Source: Kocuria rosea subsp. polaris
GTDB lineage: Bacteria; Actinomycetota; Actinomycetes; Actinomycetales; Micrococcaceae
Reading direction: 5' to 3'
Assembly (NCBI GenBank): GCA_023896275.1
Contig: MLDA01000016.1
Coordinates: 44,491-108,490, forward strand
DNA: 64,000 nt
Shown: in pieces, positions 16,169 to 24,402 of the stretch
Layout of the letters: each line of letters opens with the position of its first letter
How positions within the stretch are numbered: the stretch's first letter is position 1
The notes under the pieces: generated by a model
What the model was told of the DNA's origin: nothing
Seen by the model: the letters and a program-made list of their open reading frames with translations, nothing else
Databases searched by the model: none
Translations under genes and position numbers: made by a program

Positions 16169-17128
16169 CTAGTTGGCCGACCGGCGCGTGCTGCGGAGGT
16201 AGACGAGCGCGAAGACGAGGGAGATCAGGATCAGGACGTTGCTGAAGGCGGCCCCGACGCCGAACTCGAAGTCCACGAAGGACGACTGGTAGGAGCGGAT
16301 GGCGATGGTCTGGGTGGCGTTGGCCGGCCCGCCGTTGGTCAGGCCGAGGATGATGTCGATGACCTTGAGCGTGTAGACCACGCCGAGGATCAGCACCACC
16401 GAGATCACGCCGCGCAGGTTCGGGAGCGTGATGTGCCAGAACGCCTTCCAGCCGGTGGCGCCGTCGAGCGCCGCGGCCTCGTACTGCTCCTCCGGGATCT
16501 CCTGCAGGCCGCCGTAGAGGATCGTGACGTTGAACGGGATGCCGACCCAGATGTTCACGAGGATCACCGCGGTCAACGCCAGGTCCGGATCCGTCAGCCA
16601 CGGCACGGCGTCCAGGCCGAGGCCGCGCAGCGCCTGGTTCAGGATGCCGCCGTCGAGCTCCATGATCGAGCGCCACGTGGCGCTCGCGACGATGAGCGGC
16701 AGCAGCCACGGCAGCAGCAGTACCGCCCGCATGAACCCGCCGAGCGGGAACTTGCGGTGGAAGAACACGGCCAGGGCCAGCCCGATCGTGAACTGCCCGG
16801 CGATCGACCCGACGGTGAAGACCGCGGTGTTCCAGAGGGCCGGGACGAAGAGCTGGCTGCTCATCGCCGTCACGTAGTTGGCGAGCCCGACCCAGGGGGC
16901 CTCCCCGGTGAAGAACGTCGCGGTCGTGTAGTCCTGGAATCCCATGACCGCGTTCTTCACGACCGGGTAGCCGAAGAACAGCGCCACGTAGACGGCGGCC
17001 GGGACGACGAACATGAACTTCACGACGTCGTCCCGCCGCACCCGCCGGCGGCGGGCGGGGGCGGGCGCGGCTCTCTGCGCGGGCAGAGCGTCCGGACGTG
17101 CTCTCGGCGCTGTGTGCGTCTGGCTCAC
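16169..17128 (-). CDS. Sugar ABC transporter permease, MalF type
   Basis: A 319-residue permease with six hydrophobic segments after a basic, proline- and alanine-rich N-terminal tail of about 35 residues. The EAA motif EEQYEAAALDGATGWKAFWHITLPNLRGV is in the expected place. It forms the other half of the membrane channel with the MalG-type subunit and receives sugar from the upstream binding lipoprotein. It starts 4 bp after the lipoprotein stop, so the two are closely coupled. The permease type is CUT1 (di- and oligosaccharides). Confidence 0.92.
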   Translation of the reverse strand: MSQTHTAPRARPDALPAQRAAPAPARRRRVRRDDVVKFMFVVPAAVYVALFFGYPVVKNAVMGFQDYTTATFFTGEAPWVGLANYVTAMSSQLFVPALWNTAVFTVGSIAGQFTIGLALAVFFHRKFPLGGFMRAVLLLPWLLPLIVASATWRSIMELDGGILNQALRGLGLDAVPWLTDPDLALTAVILVNIWVGIPFNVTILYGGLQEIPEEQYEAAALDGATGWKAFWHITLPNLRGVISVVLILGVVYTLKVIDIILGLTNGGPANATQTIAIRSYQSSFVDFEFGVGAAFSNVLILISLVFALVYLRSTRRSAN

Positions 17129-17132
17129 GGGA

Positions 17133-18368
17133 TCAGCCCTGCGCGGCCTGCTCGAAGGCCTCCTCGGTTGAGGCCTTGCCGGTCAGCGCGAGCTGGATGG
17201 CGGTGTACATCTCGGTCGCGGTCGACGGCCACTCGGTGCCGAGCTGACCGGTGCGCGAGCGGGCGTTCCGGACCTGCTCGGCGAACGCCTCCATCGACGG
17301 GACCTCGTCGACGTACGCGTCGATCAGGTCCGTCCGGGTCGGCACCTTGAACGTCGCCTGCGCGATCTCGAGCTGGTTCTCCTCGCCGGAGATGCAGGTG
17401 ACGAACTCAGCGGCCTTGGCCTGCTTGGCCTCGTCCCCCGTGGCCGGCACGGTCCACACCTCGCCGCCGAGCGGCGCGACCGGGGTGTCCCCGGCGTGCG
17501 GGACCGGGACCTGCACGGAGTCGTAGTTGATGCCGGACTCGTCGAGGGAGGGGATCTGCCACGGGCCGTTGATCGTCATGGCGGCGTTGCCGGCTGCGAA
17601 CTGGTCCTTGGCGTCGCCCTGGGACCAGTTGATGACGGATTCCGAGGCCGAGCCGGACTCGACGAGGTCGACCCAGAGCTCCAGCGCCTCGGCGACCTCC
17701 GGAGTTTTCAGGTCAGTCTCGTCGCCGCCGTTGGACCACATGAAGGGCAGGAACTGCCATGCGCCTTCGTAGGTCGCCACGGCGGAGAAGGAGAGCCCGT
17801 ACCGGTTCCCCTCCGTGAGCTGCTCAGCGGCCTCCTTGAGCTCGTCCCACGTCTGCGGCGGTTCGATCCCGGCCTCCTCGAGCATGTCCACGTTGTAGAA
17901 CAGCCCGAGCGTGTTCACGACCGGCCCCAGCCCGTAGACCTCACCCTCGTAGGAGGCAGCGTCGAGGATGCCCTGCGCGAATCCCGACGTGTCGACGCCG
18001 TAGTCGCTCAGCGGGGTCAGCCCGCCGGACTGGGCGATCTCCTGCACATCCGGGTTGTCCAGCATCAGGACGTCCGGCAGCGTGCGTGAGGACGAGCGCT
18101 GCAGCACCTTCTGGATCAGGTCCTGCCCCGGCACGGTCTCGCGCTTGATGCTCACGCCGATCTCCGCGCCGCAATCGTCGATGGCGGCCTGCATCAGCGA
18201 GTTGTCCGGCTCGTTGTTGTAGTAGTCCAGCAGGGTGAGCGTGTCCGGGTCGGCATCGGGCGTTCCGGATCCACCGCCGCACGCGGTCAGGGCCAGCGGG
18301 ACGACGGCGGCGGTCGCCGCCGCGCACAGCAGTCGCCGGCGGATGGTGGGTGAGGTGTGCTTTTGCAT
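17133..18368 (-). CDS. Sugar-binding lipoprotein (family 1 extracellular solute-binding)
   Basis: A 411-residue exported lipoprotein. A basic N-terminus (TIRRRLLC) and hydrophobic core lead to lipobox ALTAC with C30 lipidated, followed by a GGGSG linker. The mature protein has family 1 features such as LTLLDYYNNEPDNSL, LPDVLMLDNPDVQEIAQSGGLTPLSDYG and FAAGNAAMTINGPWQIP. It catches carbohydrate outside the membrane for the two downstream permeases. The start at 18368 has an excellent ACAGGAGCACCC ribosome binding site; the upstream in-frame start is not needed. It lies second in the operon after a Gfo/Idh/MocA enzyme. Confidence 0.92.
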   Translation of the reverse strand: MQKHTSPTIRRRLLCAAATAAVVPLALTACGGGSGTPDADPDTLTLLDYYNNEPDNSLMQAAIDDCGAEIGVSIKRETVPGQDLIQKVLQRSSSRTLPDVLMLDNPDVQEIAQSGGLTPLSDYGVDTSGFAQGILDAASYEGEVYGLGPVVNTLGLFYNVDMLEEAGIEPPQTWDELKEAAEQLTEGNRYGLSFSAVATYEGAWQFLPFMWSNGGDETDLKTPEVAEALELWVDLVESGSASESVINWSQGDAKDQFAAGNAAMTINGPWQIPSLDESGINYDSVQVPVPHAGDTPVAPLGGEVWTVPATGDEAKQAKAAEFVTCISGEENQLEIAQATFKVPTRTDLIDAYVDEVPSMEAFAEQVRNARSRTGQLGTEWPSTATEMYTAIQLALTGKASTEEAFEQAAQG

Positions 18369-18428
18369 GGGTGCTCCTGTGTCGGGTGTGTACATCGGGA
18401 AGGAAAGTCAGCGGCGTCGGGCCGTAGT

Positions 18429-19622
18429 TCAGGCGCCCGCGGCCGGGACCGGCGTCAGCCGGGAGCCGTCAGCGGCGCTGGTCTCGACGGCGGCCAGGAC
18501 GCGCTGGACGTAGTCGCCGTCGTCGAACGAGGGGGCGGCAGCGGTGTCGCCGGCGATGGCCCGGGCGAAGCCGACGGCCTGGTGCACGAACGCGTGGTCG
18601 TAGCCGAGCCCGTGCCCGGGCGGCCACCAGGCACCGACGAAGGGGTGGTCGGGCTCTGTCACGTGGATCCTGCGGAAGCCGGCCTCGGCGGCGGGCAGCG
18701 TGTGGTCGTGGAACCAGAGCTCGTTGAGGTTCTCGAAGTCGAAGTACACGGATCCGGCGGACCCGTTGACCTCGAGCTGGATCGCGTTCTTGCGTCCCGC
18801 GGCGAACCGGGTGGCCTCGAAGGAGGCGAGGGCTCCGGACACGGTCCGCCCCGTGAAGAGCGCGGCGTCGTCGACCGTGACCTCACCGGTGCCCGCGCCG
18901 GCCGTCGCGGCGAGACCGCCGGAGGCCTCCGGCAGGGGGCGACGCTTCACAAACGTCTCGGTCAGGGCGCTGACCTCGGCGAGACGCTGACCGGTGACGA
19001 AGGCGGCCATGTCGATCAGGTGCGCGCCGATGTCGCCGAGGGCACCCGAGCCCGCCCGCCCGCGCTGCAGCCGCCAGACGAGCGGGAAGTCCGGGTCCGT
19101 GATCCAGTCCTGCAGGTAGCGGGCCCGCACGTGCCAGATCCGCCCGAGGCGTCCGTCCTGCACCAGACGGCGGGCGTAGGCGATCGCCGGGGTGCCGCGG
19201 TAGCTGTAGCCGACCATGGACTTCACGCCGCGTTCGGCGGCGGCGCGGGCGGCGGTGACCATCTCCCGCGCCTCGGCGGGTGTGTTGGCCAGCGGCTTCT
19301 CGCACAATACGTGTTTGCCGGCCGCGAGCGCGGCGATCGCGATCGGGGCGTGCAGGTCACCGGGGACGCAGATGTCGACGACGTCGATGTCCTCTGCGGC
19401 GACGATCCGCCGCCAGTCCGTCTCGACGCGTTCGATCCCGAAGCGGTGGGCGAATTCCGCGGCGCGTTCCGCGTCCCGGCCGCAGACAGCGACGACCTCG
19501 GGGCGGGCCGTGAGATCGAAGAACTTCGGGGCGCTCTGCCATGCCGCAGCGTGAATACTGCCCATGAACGAGTACCCGATGAGTCCGATGCGCAGCGTCG
19601 GCGCGTCCTTCGCGTCTACCAT
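18429..19622 (-). CDS. Gfo/Idh/MocA-family oxidoreductase (operon first gene)
   Basis: A 397-residue Gfo/Idh/MocA dehydrogenase. GLIGYSFMGSIHAAAW is the nucleotide-binding site (a variant with YSF in the glycine loop), CEKPLANTPAEA is the conserved EKP motif, and GDIGAHLIDMAAFVTG is the catalytic region. The start at 19622 follows GGAGAGGACTGAA; a GTG 18 bp upstream is less likely. It is the first gene of the six-gene sugar operon and lies directly downstream of the LacI operator. The operon holds two such enzymes, this one and the distal copy, suggesting two successive redox steps, or oxidation and re-reduction of a keto-sugar. Confidence 0.88.
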   Translation of the reverse strand: MVDAKDAPTLRIGLIGYSFMGSIHAAAWQSAPKFFDLTARPEVVAVCGRDAERAAEFAHRFGIERVETDWRRIVAAEDIDVVDICVPGDLHAPIAIAALAAGKHVLCEKPLANTPAEAREMVTAARAAAERGVKSMVGYSYRGTPAIAYARRLVQDGRLGRIWHVRARYLQDWITDPDFPLVWRLQRGRAGSGALGDIGAHLIDMAAFVTGQRLAEVSALTETFVKRRPLPEASGGLAATAGAGTGEVTVDDAALFTGRTVSGALASFEATRFAAGRKNAIQLEVNGSAGSVYFDFENLNELWFHDHTLPAAEAGFRRIHVTEPDHPFVGAWWPPGHGLGYDHAFVHQAVGFARAIAGDTAAAPSFDDGDYVQRVLAAVETSAADGSRLTPVPAAGA

Positions 19623-19679
19623 TTCAGTCCTCTCCTCCACCGGCGGCGTGCCCGCGATGCTCGCGTTGACGTCCCCTCG

Positions 19680-19736
19680 GTTAAGCGCTTAACTAATCTG
19701 GAGTCGAGTATGAAGTGATGTGATTCACATTGTCAA
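19680..19736 (-). promoter_or_regulatory. Sugar operon promoter with LacI operator
   Basis: Reading the minus strand, a perfect TTGACA -35 (19731-19736) and CATACT -10 (19707-19712) are 18 bp apart. The perfect 14-bp palindrome GTTAAGCGCTTAAC (19680-19693) lies about 15-25 bp after the expected start, where a LacI protein would block elongation. A second perfect palindrome, ATGTGATTCACAT (19718-19730), occupies the spacer and may bind another factor. Confidence 0.85.
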
Positions 19737-19793
19737 CACCCCTCGCCATTTTCCGGCGGGCATAATGAGATGGAATCGGAAAAGGAGGGCGCC

Positions 19794-20813
19794 ATGGCCA
19801 CCATGCAGGACGTCGCCCGGCACGCCCAGGTCTCCATCGCGACCGTCTCGTTCGTCCTGAACAAGACGAAGCCCGTCACGGCGGCGACCCGAGAGCGCGT
19901 CGAAGCCGCGATGGCCGAGCTCGGCTACCGCCGCAACCCGGCCGGCAGCGCGCTGGCCCGGGGCCGGACGGACATCATCGCGCTCCTCTACCCCGCGCTC
20001 CAGCGGCAACTGCACGCGACCGCGACCCGCTTCTTCACGAGCGCGGCCGAGCGGGCGAGCGAACGCGGGTTCAGCCTCGTCCTCTGGCCGGCCGCCAATG
20101 AGGCCGCGCAGATCGAGGAGCTCACGCGTAGCGGCCTGATCGACGGGGTCCTGCTCATGGAGGTCCAGCTCGACGACCCGCGCGTCGAGGCCCTGCGCGG
20201 CGGGAGCACGCCCTTCGCCCTGATCGGCCGCACCCAGGACCCCTCGGCGCTGCCGTTCGTGGACATCGACTTCGAGCAGACGGTGGTGCAGGCGGTCGAG
20301 GAGATCGTCGCCCTCGGCCACACCGGCATCGCCTTCGTCTACGACCACTCGGGACCCACGACCCTGCACGCGTACGGCGCGATCGCGCGGGCGAGCCGCA
20401 CCTTCCACGACACCCTGGCCCAGTCCGGCCTGATAGGGGTCTCCGTCGACTGCCGGGAGAACCCGCGCGCGGGCCGCCTTGTGGGCGAGACGTTCCGTGC
20501 CGACTTCCCGGACGTGACCGCGGTGCTCATCATGAACGAGCTGGCCAGCCCCGGCTTCATGACCGGGCTGCGTCGCTCCGGGGTCTCGGTCCCCCGGGAC
20601 CTCTCGGTGCTCTCGATCGTCTCCTCGGAGACCGTGGCGTCGATGTCCGACCCGGAGCTCGCGTTCATGCGCGCCCCGGCCGTCGAGCTGGGCCGGCTCG
20701 GCGCGGACGCCATCATCGACCGGATCACCGCCCCGGACTCCGAGCTCCCCCACACCCTCGTCCCCTGCGAGATGGTCCCCGGCCCTTCCCTCGGGCCGGC
20801 TCCGGAGCGCTAA
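19794..20813 (+). CDS. LacI-family transcriptional regulator
   Basis: A 339-residue LacI/GalR protein. The N-terminal DNA-binding domain reads TMQDVARHAQVSIATVSFVLN with the hinge near residues 45-60 (AELGYRRNPAGSALARG). The rest is a periplasmic-binding-protein-like effector domain. The start at 19794 follows AAAGGAGGGCGCC; an in-frame ATG 24 bp upstream is inferior. It is divergent from the sugar operon, whose promoter holds a perfect LacI-type palindrome, so it very likely represses that operon and possibly itself until the transported sugar or a derivative binds. Its stop overlaps the convergent ABC-F gene by 4 bp. Confidence 0.92.
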   Translation: MATMQDVARHAQVSIATVSFVLNKTKPVTAATRERVEAAMAELGYRRNPAGSALARGRTDIIALLYPALQRQLHATATRFFTSAAERASERGFSLVLWPAANEAAQIEELTRSGLIDGVLLMEVQLDDPRVEALRGGSTPFALIGRTQDPSALPFVDIDFEQTVVQAVEEIVALGHTGIAFVYDHSGPTTLHAYGAIARASRTFHDTLAQSGLIGVSVDCRENPRAGRLVGETFRADFPDVTAVLIMNELASPGFMTGLRRSGVSVPRDLSVLSIVSSETVASMSDPELAFMRAPAVELGRLGADAIIDRITAPDSELPHTLVPCEMVPGPSLGPAPER

Positions 20814-22525
20814 CCCACGCGCCACGCCCGGCCCGGGGCGATCCGGCGGGCGAACTCGTCGTCGTGCGTCACGAGCACCAGCGCGCCGCCGAACCCCTCG
20901 AGCGCGCCGACCAGCTGGTCCACGGAGTCGAGGTCGAGGTTGTTGGTCGGCTCATCCAGCAGGAGCAGCTGTGGTGCCGGGTCCGCGAGCAGGATCCGCG
21001 CGAGCGCGACCCGGAACCGCTCCCCGCCGGAGAGCTGTCCGACAGGTTCGTGCACACGCGCCCCGCGGAAGTGGAAGCGTGCCAGTCGGGCCTTGACCTC
21101 TGCCTCCGTCGAGCCCGGCAGCACGGCGCGCACGTTCTCGAGCACGCTGGCGTCGTCGTTCAAGCCCTCCCAGCCGTCGCCGCCGCCGAGGCGCTGGCGC
21201 AGCCAGCCCACGGGAACGACGGCGGCGCGCGCCAGGTGCGCGAGCAGCGTCGACTTGCCAGCCCCGTTGCGCCCCGTGACACGCACGCGCTCGGGCCCAC
21301 GCAGTTGCAGCAGCGCGCCGCCAATGGGCGACTGATCGACTACCGCCCCGCGGGGCAGGTCGATGCTCGCGAGCGGTAGGTCCAGGACCGTGCGCCCGGC
21401 CGGGACGAGCGTGTCCGGCAAGTCGATGCTGATCGCGACGTCCGCCGGCAGCTCCTGACGGGCGGCGTCGAGATCTGCGCGGGCCGCCCCCTCCTTGCCC
21501 GCCATCATGCTCCGGGTCCGACCCGCCGTGGCCTCGGCCTGGTTGCGGCGGGCGTTGGCGAGGATCTTGGGCATACTGTCGGCGGCAGCCCGGCCCGAGC
21601 GGGCGCTGCGGGCGAGCTTCGTCTCCGCCTCGATCCGCTGCCGGCGCTCGGTCGCGAGGTGCGAAGCCGCCTCGCGCACGCGTCGCTCGGCGCTCTCGCG
21701 CTCGGCCGCGAGGCCCTGACGGTAGACCTCCCACGCGTCCGCCGTCCCCGAGGCGCCGTACGTTCGCAGTTCCACCCGCTCAGCGAGCATCGAACGCACG
21801 CCGACGGGGCGCAGCTCGGCGATGGTGCCGACGCGGCGCAGCAGCTCGACGTCGTGGCTGGCCACCACCAGAGTGCGGTCGTCGCGGCCCGCACCCCAGC
21901 GCTCGACGGCGGCGTAGAACCGCGAGCGGGCGACGGCGTCGAGGTTGTTGGTCGGCTCGTCGCACAGCGTCAGCGGCGCCGACGCGTGCTCGACGCCGGC
22001 GAGCGCGACGATCATCGCCTCCCCTCCGGAGAGCGTTCCGACCCGACGGGTGAGGAATCCGGGACCGTCGACGGGCAATCCGTACTCGGACAGGAGCGCG
22101 ATGCTGCGCTCCTCGAGGTCCCATTCGTCACCGACCAGCTCCAGGGCGTTCAGGAGTTCGTCACCCTCGAGCGCACCATCCAGCACTGCCCTTAGCGCGC
22201 GGAGCCGGGGCGCGATGCCCAGCAGATCCGCGACAGTGTCGGCCGTGCGCCGGGTGGTCTCCTGCGGGAGGTAGGCGACGTCGTCCGGTGCGGAGAGTCC
22301 GCCCTCGGTCGGCGTCAGGCATGAGGCGGCGAGCCCCAGCAGGACCGACTTGCCGGTCCCGTTCGGGCCGACGAGGCCGACCGTTCCGGTCAGCGTAGCG
22401 GTGAGCCCGTCGAAGATCCGGCGGCCGTCGGGCCAGGCGAAGCCGAGGTGGTTCAGGACCAGGGCCGCGCGTGACGATTCGTGACACATCGGGCGCTGAC
22501 GTGCGGAAAAAGTGGATGAAGACAT
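20810..22525 (-). CDS. ABC-F family ATPase (ribosome-associated, possible antibiotic resistance)
   Basis: A 571-residue protein with two ABC ATPase domains and no membrane segment, the ABC-F layout. Domain 1 has Walker A GPNGTGKS at 53-60, signature LSGGE at 165-169 and Walker B LTLCDEPTNNLD. Domain 2 has GRNGAGKS near 415, LSGGERFRVALARIL near 500 and LLLLDEPTNNLDLDS. The interdomain linker (about 265-345) is charged and probably helical, the part that reaches the ribosomal P/E site. ABC-F proteins act on ribosomes and many protect against macrolides, lincosamides or pleuromutilins; the specific role here is not readable. The leader carries a candidate short upstream ORF and hairpin, which fits inducible resistance. 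Confidence 0.87.
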   Translation of the reverse strand: MSSSTFSARQRPMCHESSRAALVLNHLGFAWPDGRRIFDGLTATLTGTVGLVGPNGTGKSVLLGLAASCLTPTEGGLSAPDDVAYLPQETTRRTADTVADLLGIAPRLRALRAVLDGALEGDELLNALELVGDEWDLEERSIALLSEYGLPVDGPGFLTRRVGTLSGGEAMIVALAGVEHASAPLTLCDEPTNNLDAVARSRFYAAVERWGAGRDDRTLVVASHDVELLRRVGTIAELRPVGVRSMLAERVELRTYGASGTADAWEVYRQGLAAERESAERRVREAASHLATERRQRIEAETKLARSARSGRAAADSMPKILANARRNQAEATAGRTRSMMAGKEGAARADLDAARQELPADVAISIDLPDTLVPAGRTVLDLPLASIDLPRGAVVDQSPIGGALLQLRGPERVRVTGRNGAGKSTLLAHLARAAVVPVGWLRQRLGGGDGWEGLNDDASVLENVRAVLPGSTEAEVKARLARFHFRGARVHEPVGQLSGGERFRVALARILLADPAPQLLLLDEPTNNLDLDSVDQLVGALEGFGGALVLVTHDDEFARRIAPGRAWRVG

Positions 22526-22550
22526 GGGCGCTCCCGGGAAGAAGTTGGAT

Positions 22551-22568
22551 GCGCCACACGTGCGGCGC
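22551..22568 (-). promoter_or_regulatory. Leader hairpin before ABC-F gene
   Basis: GCGCC (22551-22555) and GGCGC (22564-22568) frame a CACGTG-like centre to give an almost symmetrical 18-nt stem between the small upstream ORF and the ABC-F start. It has no T-run. It could mask or expose the ABC-F ribosome binding site. Confidence 0.35.
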
Positions 22569-22571
22569 GGT

Positions 22572-22598
22572 TCAGCGGAGGGTGCGCACGGTCTTCAA
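22572..22598 (-). CDS. Candidate leader peptide upstream of ABC-F gene
   Basis: A TTG-initiated frame of eight codons (reads MKTVRTLR if TTG gives Met) with a GAAGGAAG ribosome binding site four bases upstream (22603-22610). It lies inside the predicted transcript, after the promoter and before the hairpin at 22551-22568. Ribosome-stalling leader peptides are known before many ABC-F and other macrolide-resistance genes. Here the evidence is position and ribosome binding site only. Confidence 0.35.
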   Translation of the reverse strand: MKTVRTLR

Positions 22599-22631
22599 GG
22601 GACTTCCTTCGTTCGGCAACGGGAGGACACC

Positions 22632-22661
22632 AGTATCCGCGATGCCATTGGGATAAGTCAA
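22632..22661 (-). promoter_or_regulatory. Promoter of ABC-F gene
   Basis: On the minus strand TTGACT (22656-22661) and GATACT (22632-22637) are 18 bp apart, a good sigma-70-type pair. It places a leader of roughly 100 nt before the ABC-F start codon. Confidence 0.55.
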
Positions 22662-22756
22662 CCAGTGAATAAGCGGCAGCGGGAAAGTGATGACCGACAC
22701 GTGCGACCGCGAGGACTTGAATTAGGAACCACTTGTATGTGCTTAATGTCATCGCA

Positions 22757-22775
22757 TTAGGCAAGCCTTACTTAA
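22757..22775. promoter_or_regulatory. Iron box (DtxR/IdeR type) before siderophore operon
   Basis: TTAGGCAAGCCTTACTTAA matches the 19-bp DtxR/IdeR consensus TTAGGTTAGGCTAACCTAA at 13 positions, including the outer TTAGG and TAA ends. It is 82 bp before the desA start. It predicts repression of the operon by iron-loaded DtxR/IdeR. Confidence 0.78.
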
Positions 22776-22857
22776 AGGTCGAAGTTTCGGCGGACTCCCC
22801 AGCCCACCACCGCCTCGGCCTCCGTACTTGTCAGGGATCGAATCATCAGGAGAGTCC

Positions 22858-24402
22858 ATGACCCCCGTGAGCATCACCGACCGCACCGGCATCCCCCTCG
22901 GGGCCGCCTCCGCCGCGGTGCCGCAGCACCCGCTGACGGCCGCCAATCAGCTGCTGGCCGGTGAGACCGTGCACCAGTTCATCGCCGAATCCGGTGCCGC
23001 GACGCTGCTAGCGGCCTCGGCCGTCGCCGGCGCCCGCGGCCCCTCGACCGGCCCCACCCCGGAGTCCCTCGGAGCGCGCATCGACGCGGTCGACCTCTCG
23101 GCCCCGCTCGGCGGCACCAACGCCGCCCTCTCCGAGGCCGCTGACCTCTACCTCAAGGACGCCGTCTACTTCCATCACCCCCGATATCAGGCGCACCTGA
23201 ACTGCCCCGTCCTGATCCCCGCCGTCGCCGCCGAGGCGCTGGTAACCAGCGTGAACTCCTCGATGGACACGTGGGACCAGTCCGCCGGCGCAACCCTGAT
23301 CGAGCGCCGGCTGACCCGGTGGACCGCGGACCTCATCGGCCTCGGCGCAGACGCCGACGGCATCTTCACCTCGGGCGGCACGCAGTCCAACCTCCAGGCG
23401 ATGCTCATCGCCCGCAACCACGCGGTGGCCTCCCGCACGGGCTCGCTGCCCGAGCGCCTGGCAGGGCTGCGCATCTACACCTCGGCCGACTCGCACTTCA
23501 GCATCTCCAAAGCCTCCACGCTGCTCGGCATGGGTGAGGACGCCGTCGTCTCCGTCCCGACCGACTCCGCGCACCGCATGGACGCGGCCGCCCTGCGCGC
23601 CGCCGTCGAGGCCGACGCCGCCGCCGGCCTGAGGCCGATGGCGATCGTCGCCACCGCCGGCACCACGGACTTCGGCGCGATCGATCCGCTCGCCGCGTGC
23701 GCCACGCTCGCCGCTGAGCACGGCGCCTGGTTCCACGTCGACGCCGCCTACGGCTGCGGCCTCCTCATCTCCCGCCACCGCAGCCGCCTCGCCGGCATCG
23801 AGGCCGCCGATTCGGTCACCGTGGACTACCACAAGTCCTTCTTCCAGCCCATCGGATCCAGCGCGCTGCTCATCGCCGACGGCGCGAACTTCGGCCACAT
23901 CACCCACTACGCCGAGTACCTCAACCCGGCCGATCAGGCCGGCACCGTGCCGAACCAGGTCGACAAGTCGCTGCAGACCACACGCCGCTTCGACGCCCTC
24001 AAACTCTGGGTCTCGCTGCGGTCGATGGGCGCCGAGGCGATCGGCGCGCTCTTCGACGAGCTGATCGACCTGGCCGCCACGGCCGCCTCGCTAGTCGCCG
24101 CGCACCCGGAGCTCGAACTCGCCGCCGAGGCGCAGCTGAGCACCGTCGTCTTCCGCTTCGTGCCATCCGGGCACGACGGCGCCGCCACCGGTGCGGCCGC
24201 CGCCTTGAACGCGCTGCAGGACGAGATCCGCGCCTCCCTGTACTCCTCGGGCGAGGCCATGGTCGCGGCGACGACCGTCGACGGCGCCCGCCACCTCAAA
24301 CTCACGCTCCTGAACCCCCGCGCCACGCTCGCCGACCTCGAAGCGGTCCTGACCGCCGTCGTCGTCGCGGGTACCCGCCTGACCGAGGAGGCCGCACGAT
24401 GA
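22858..24402 (+). CDS. desA: Pyridoxal-phosphate-dependent diamine-forming decarboxylase (DesA-like)
   Basis: A 514-residue group II PLP decarboxylase of the lysine/2,4-diaminobutyrate type. The PLP lysine is in TVDYHKSFFQP (about residue 325), the cofactor-binding part reads GAWFHVDAAYGCG, and FTSGGTQSNLQAM is the substrate-phosphate loop. The start at 22858 follows TCAGGAGAGTCC. In desferrioxamine biosynthesis DesA makes cadaverine from lysine (or putrescine from ornithine) in the cytosol. It is the first gene of a three-gene operon with 4-bp ATGA overlaps, behind an iron box. The siderophore role is inferred from the operon; the amino acid preference is not readable. Confidence 0.88.
   Translation: MTPVSITDRTGIPLGAASAAVPQHPLTAANQLLAGETVHQFIAESGAATLLAASAVAGARGPSTGPTPESLGARIDAVDLSAPLGGTNAALSEAADLYLKDAVYFHHPRYQAHLNCPVLIPAVAAEALVTSVNSSMDTWDQSAGATLIERRLTRWTADLIGLGADADGIFTSGGTQSNLQAMLIARNHAVASRTGSLPERLAGLRIYTSADSHFSISKASTLLGMGEDAVVSVPTDSAHRMDAAALRAAVEADAAAGLRPMAIVATAGTTDFGAIDPLAACATLAAEHGAWFHVDAAYGCGLLISRHRSRLAGIEAADSVTVDYHKSFFQPIGSSALLIADGANFGHITHYAEYLNPADQAGTVPNQVDKSLQTTRRFDALKLWVSLRSMGAEAIGALFDELIDLAATAASLVAAHPELELAAEAQLSTVVFRFVPSGHDGAATGAAAALNALQDEIRASLYSSGEAMVAATTVDGARHLKLTLLNPRATLADLEAVLTAVVVAGTRLTEEAAR

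Noticed and set aside
16155..16709. N-terminal extension of the MalG-type permease into the MalF gene
   Set aside because: It lies out of frame inside the MalF coding region; GTG 16154 with a good ribosome binding site is the proper start.
22599..22646. A 17-codon frame (MASRILVSSRCRTKEVP) in the ABC-F leader
   Set aside because: Its ATG lies upstream of the predicted -10 element, so it would not be transcribed from that promoter.
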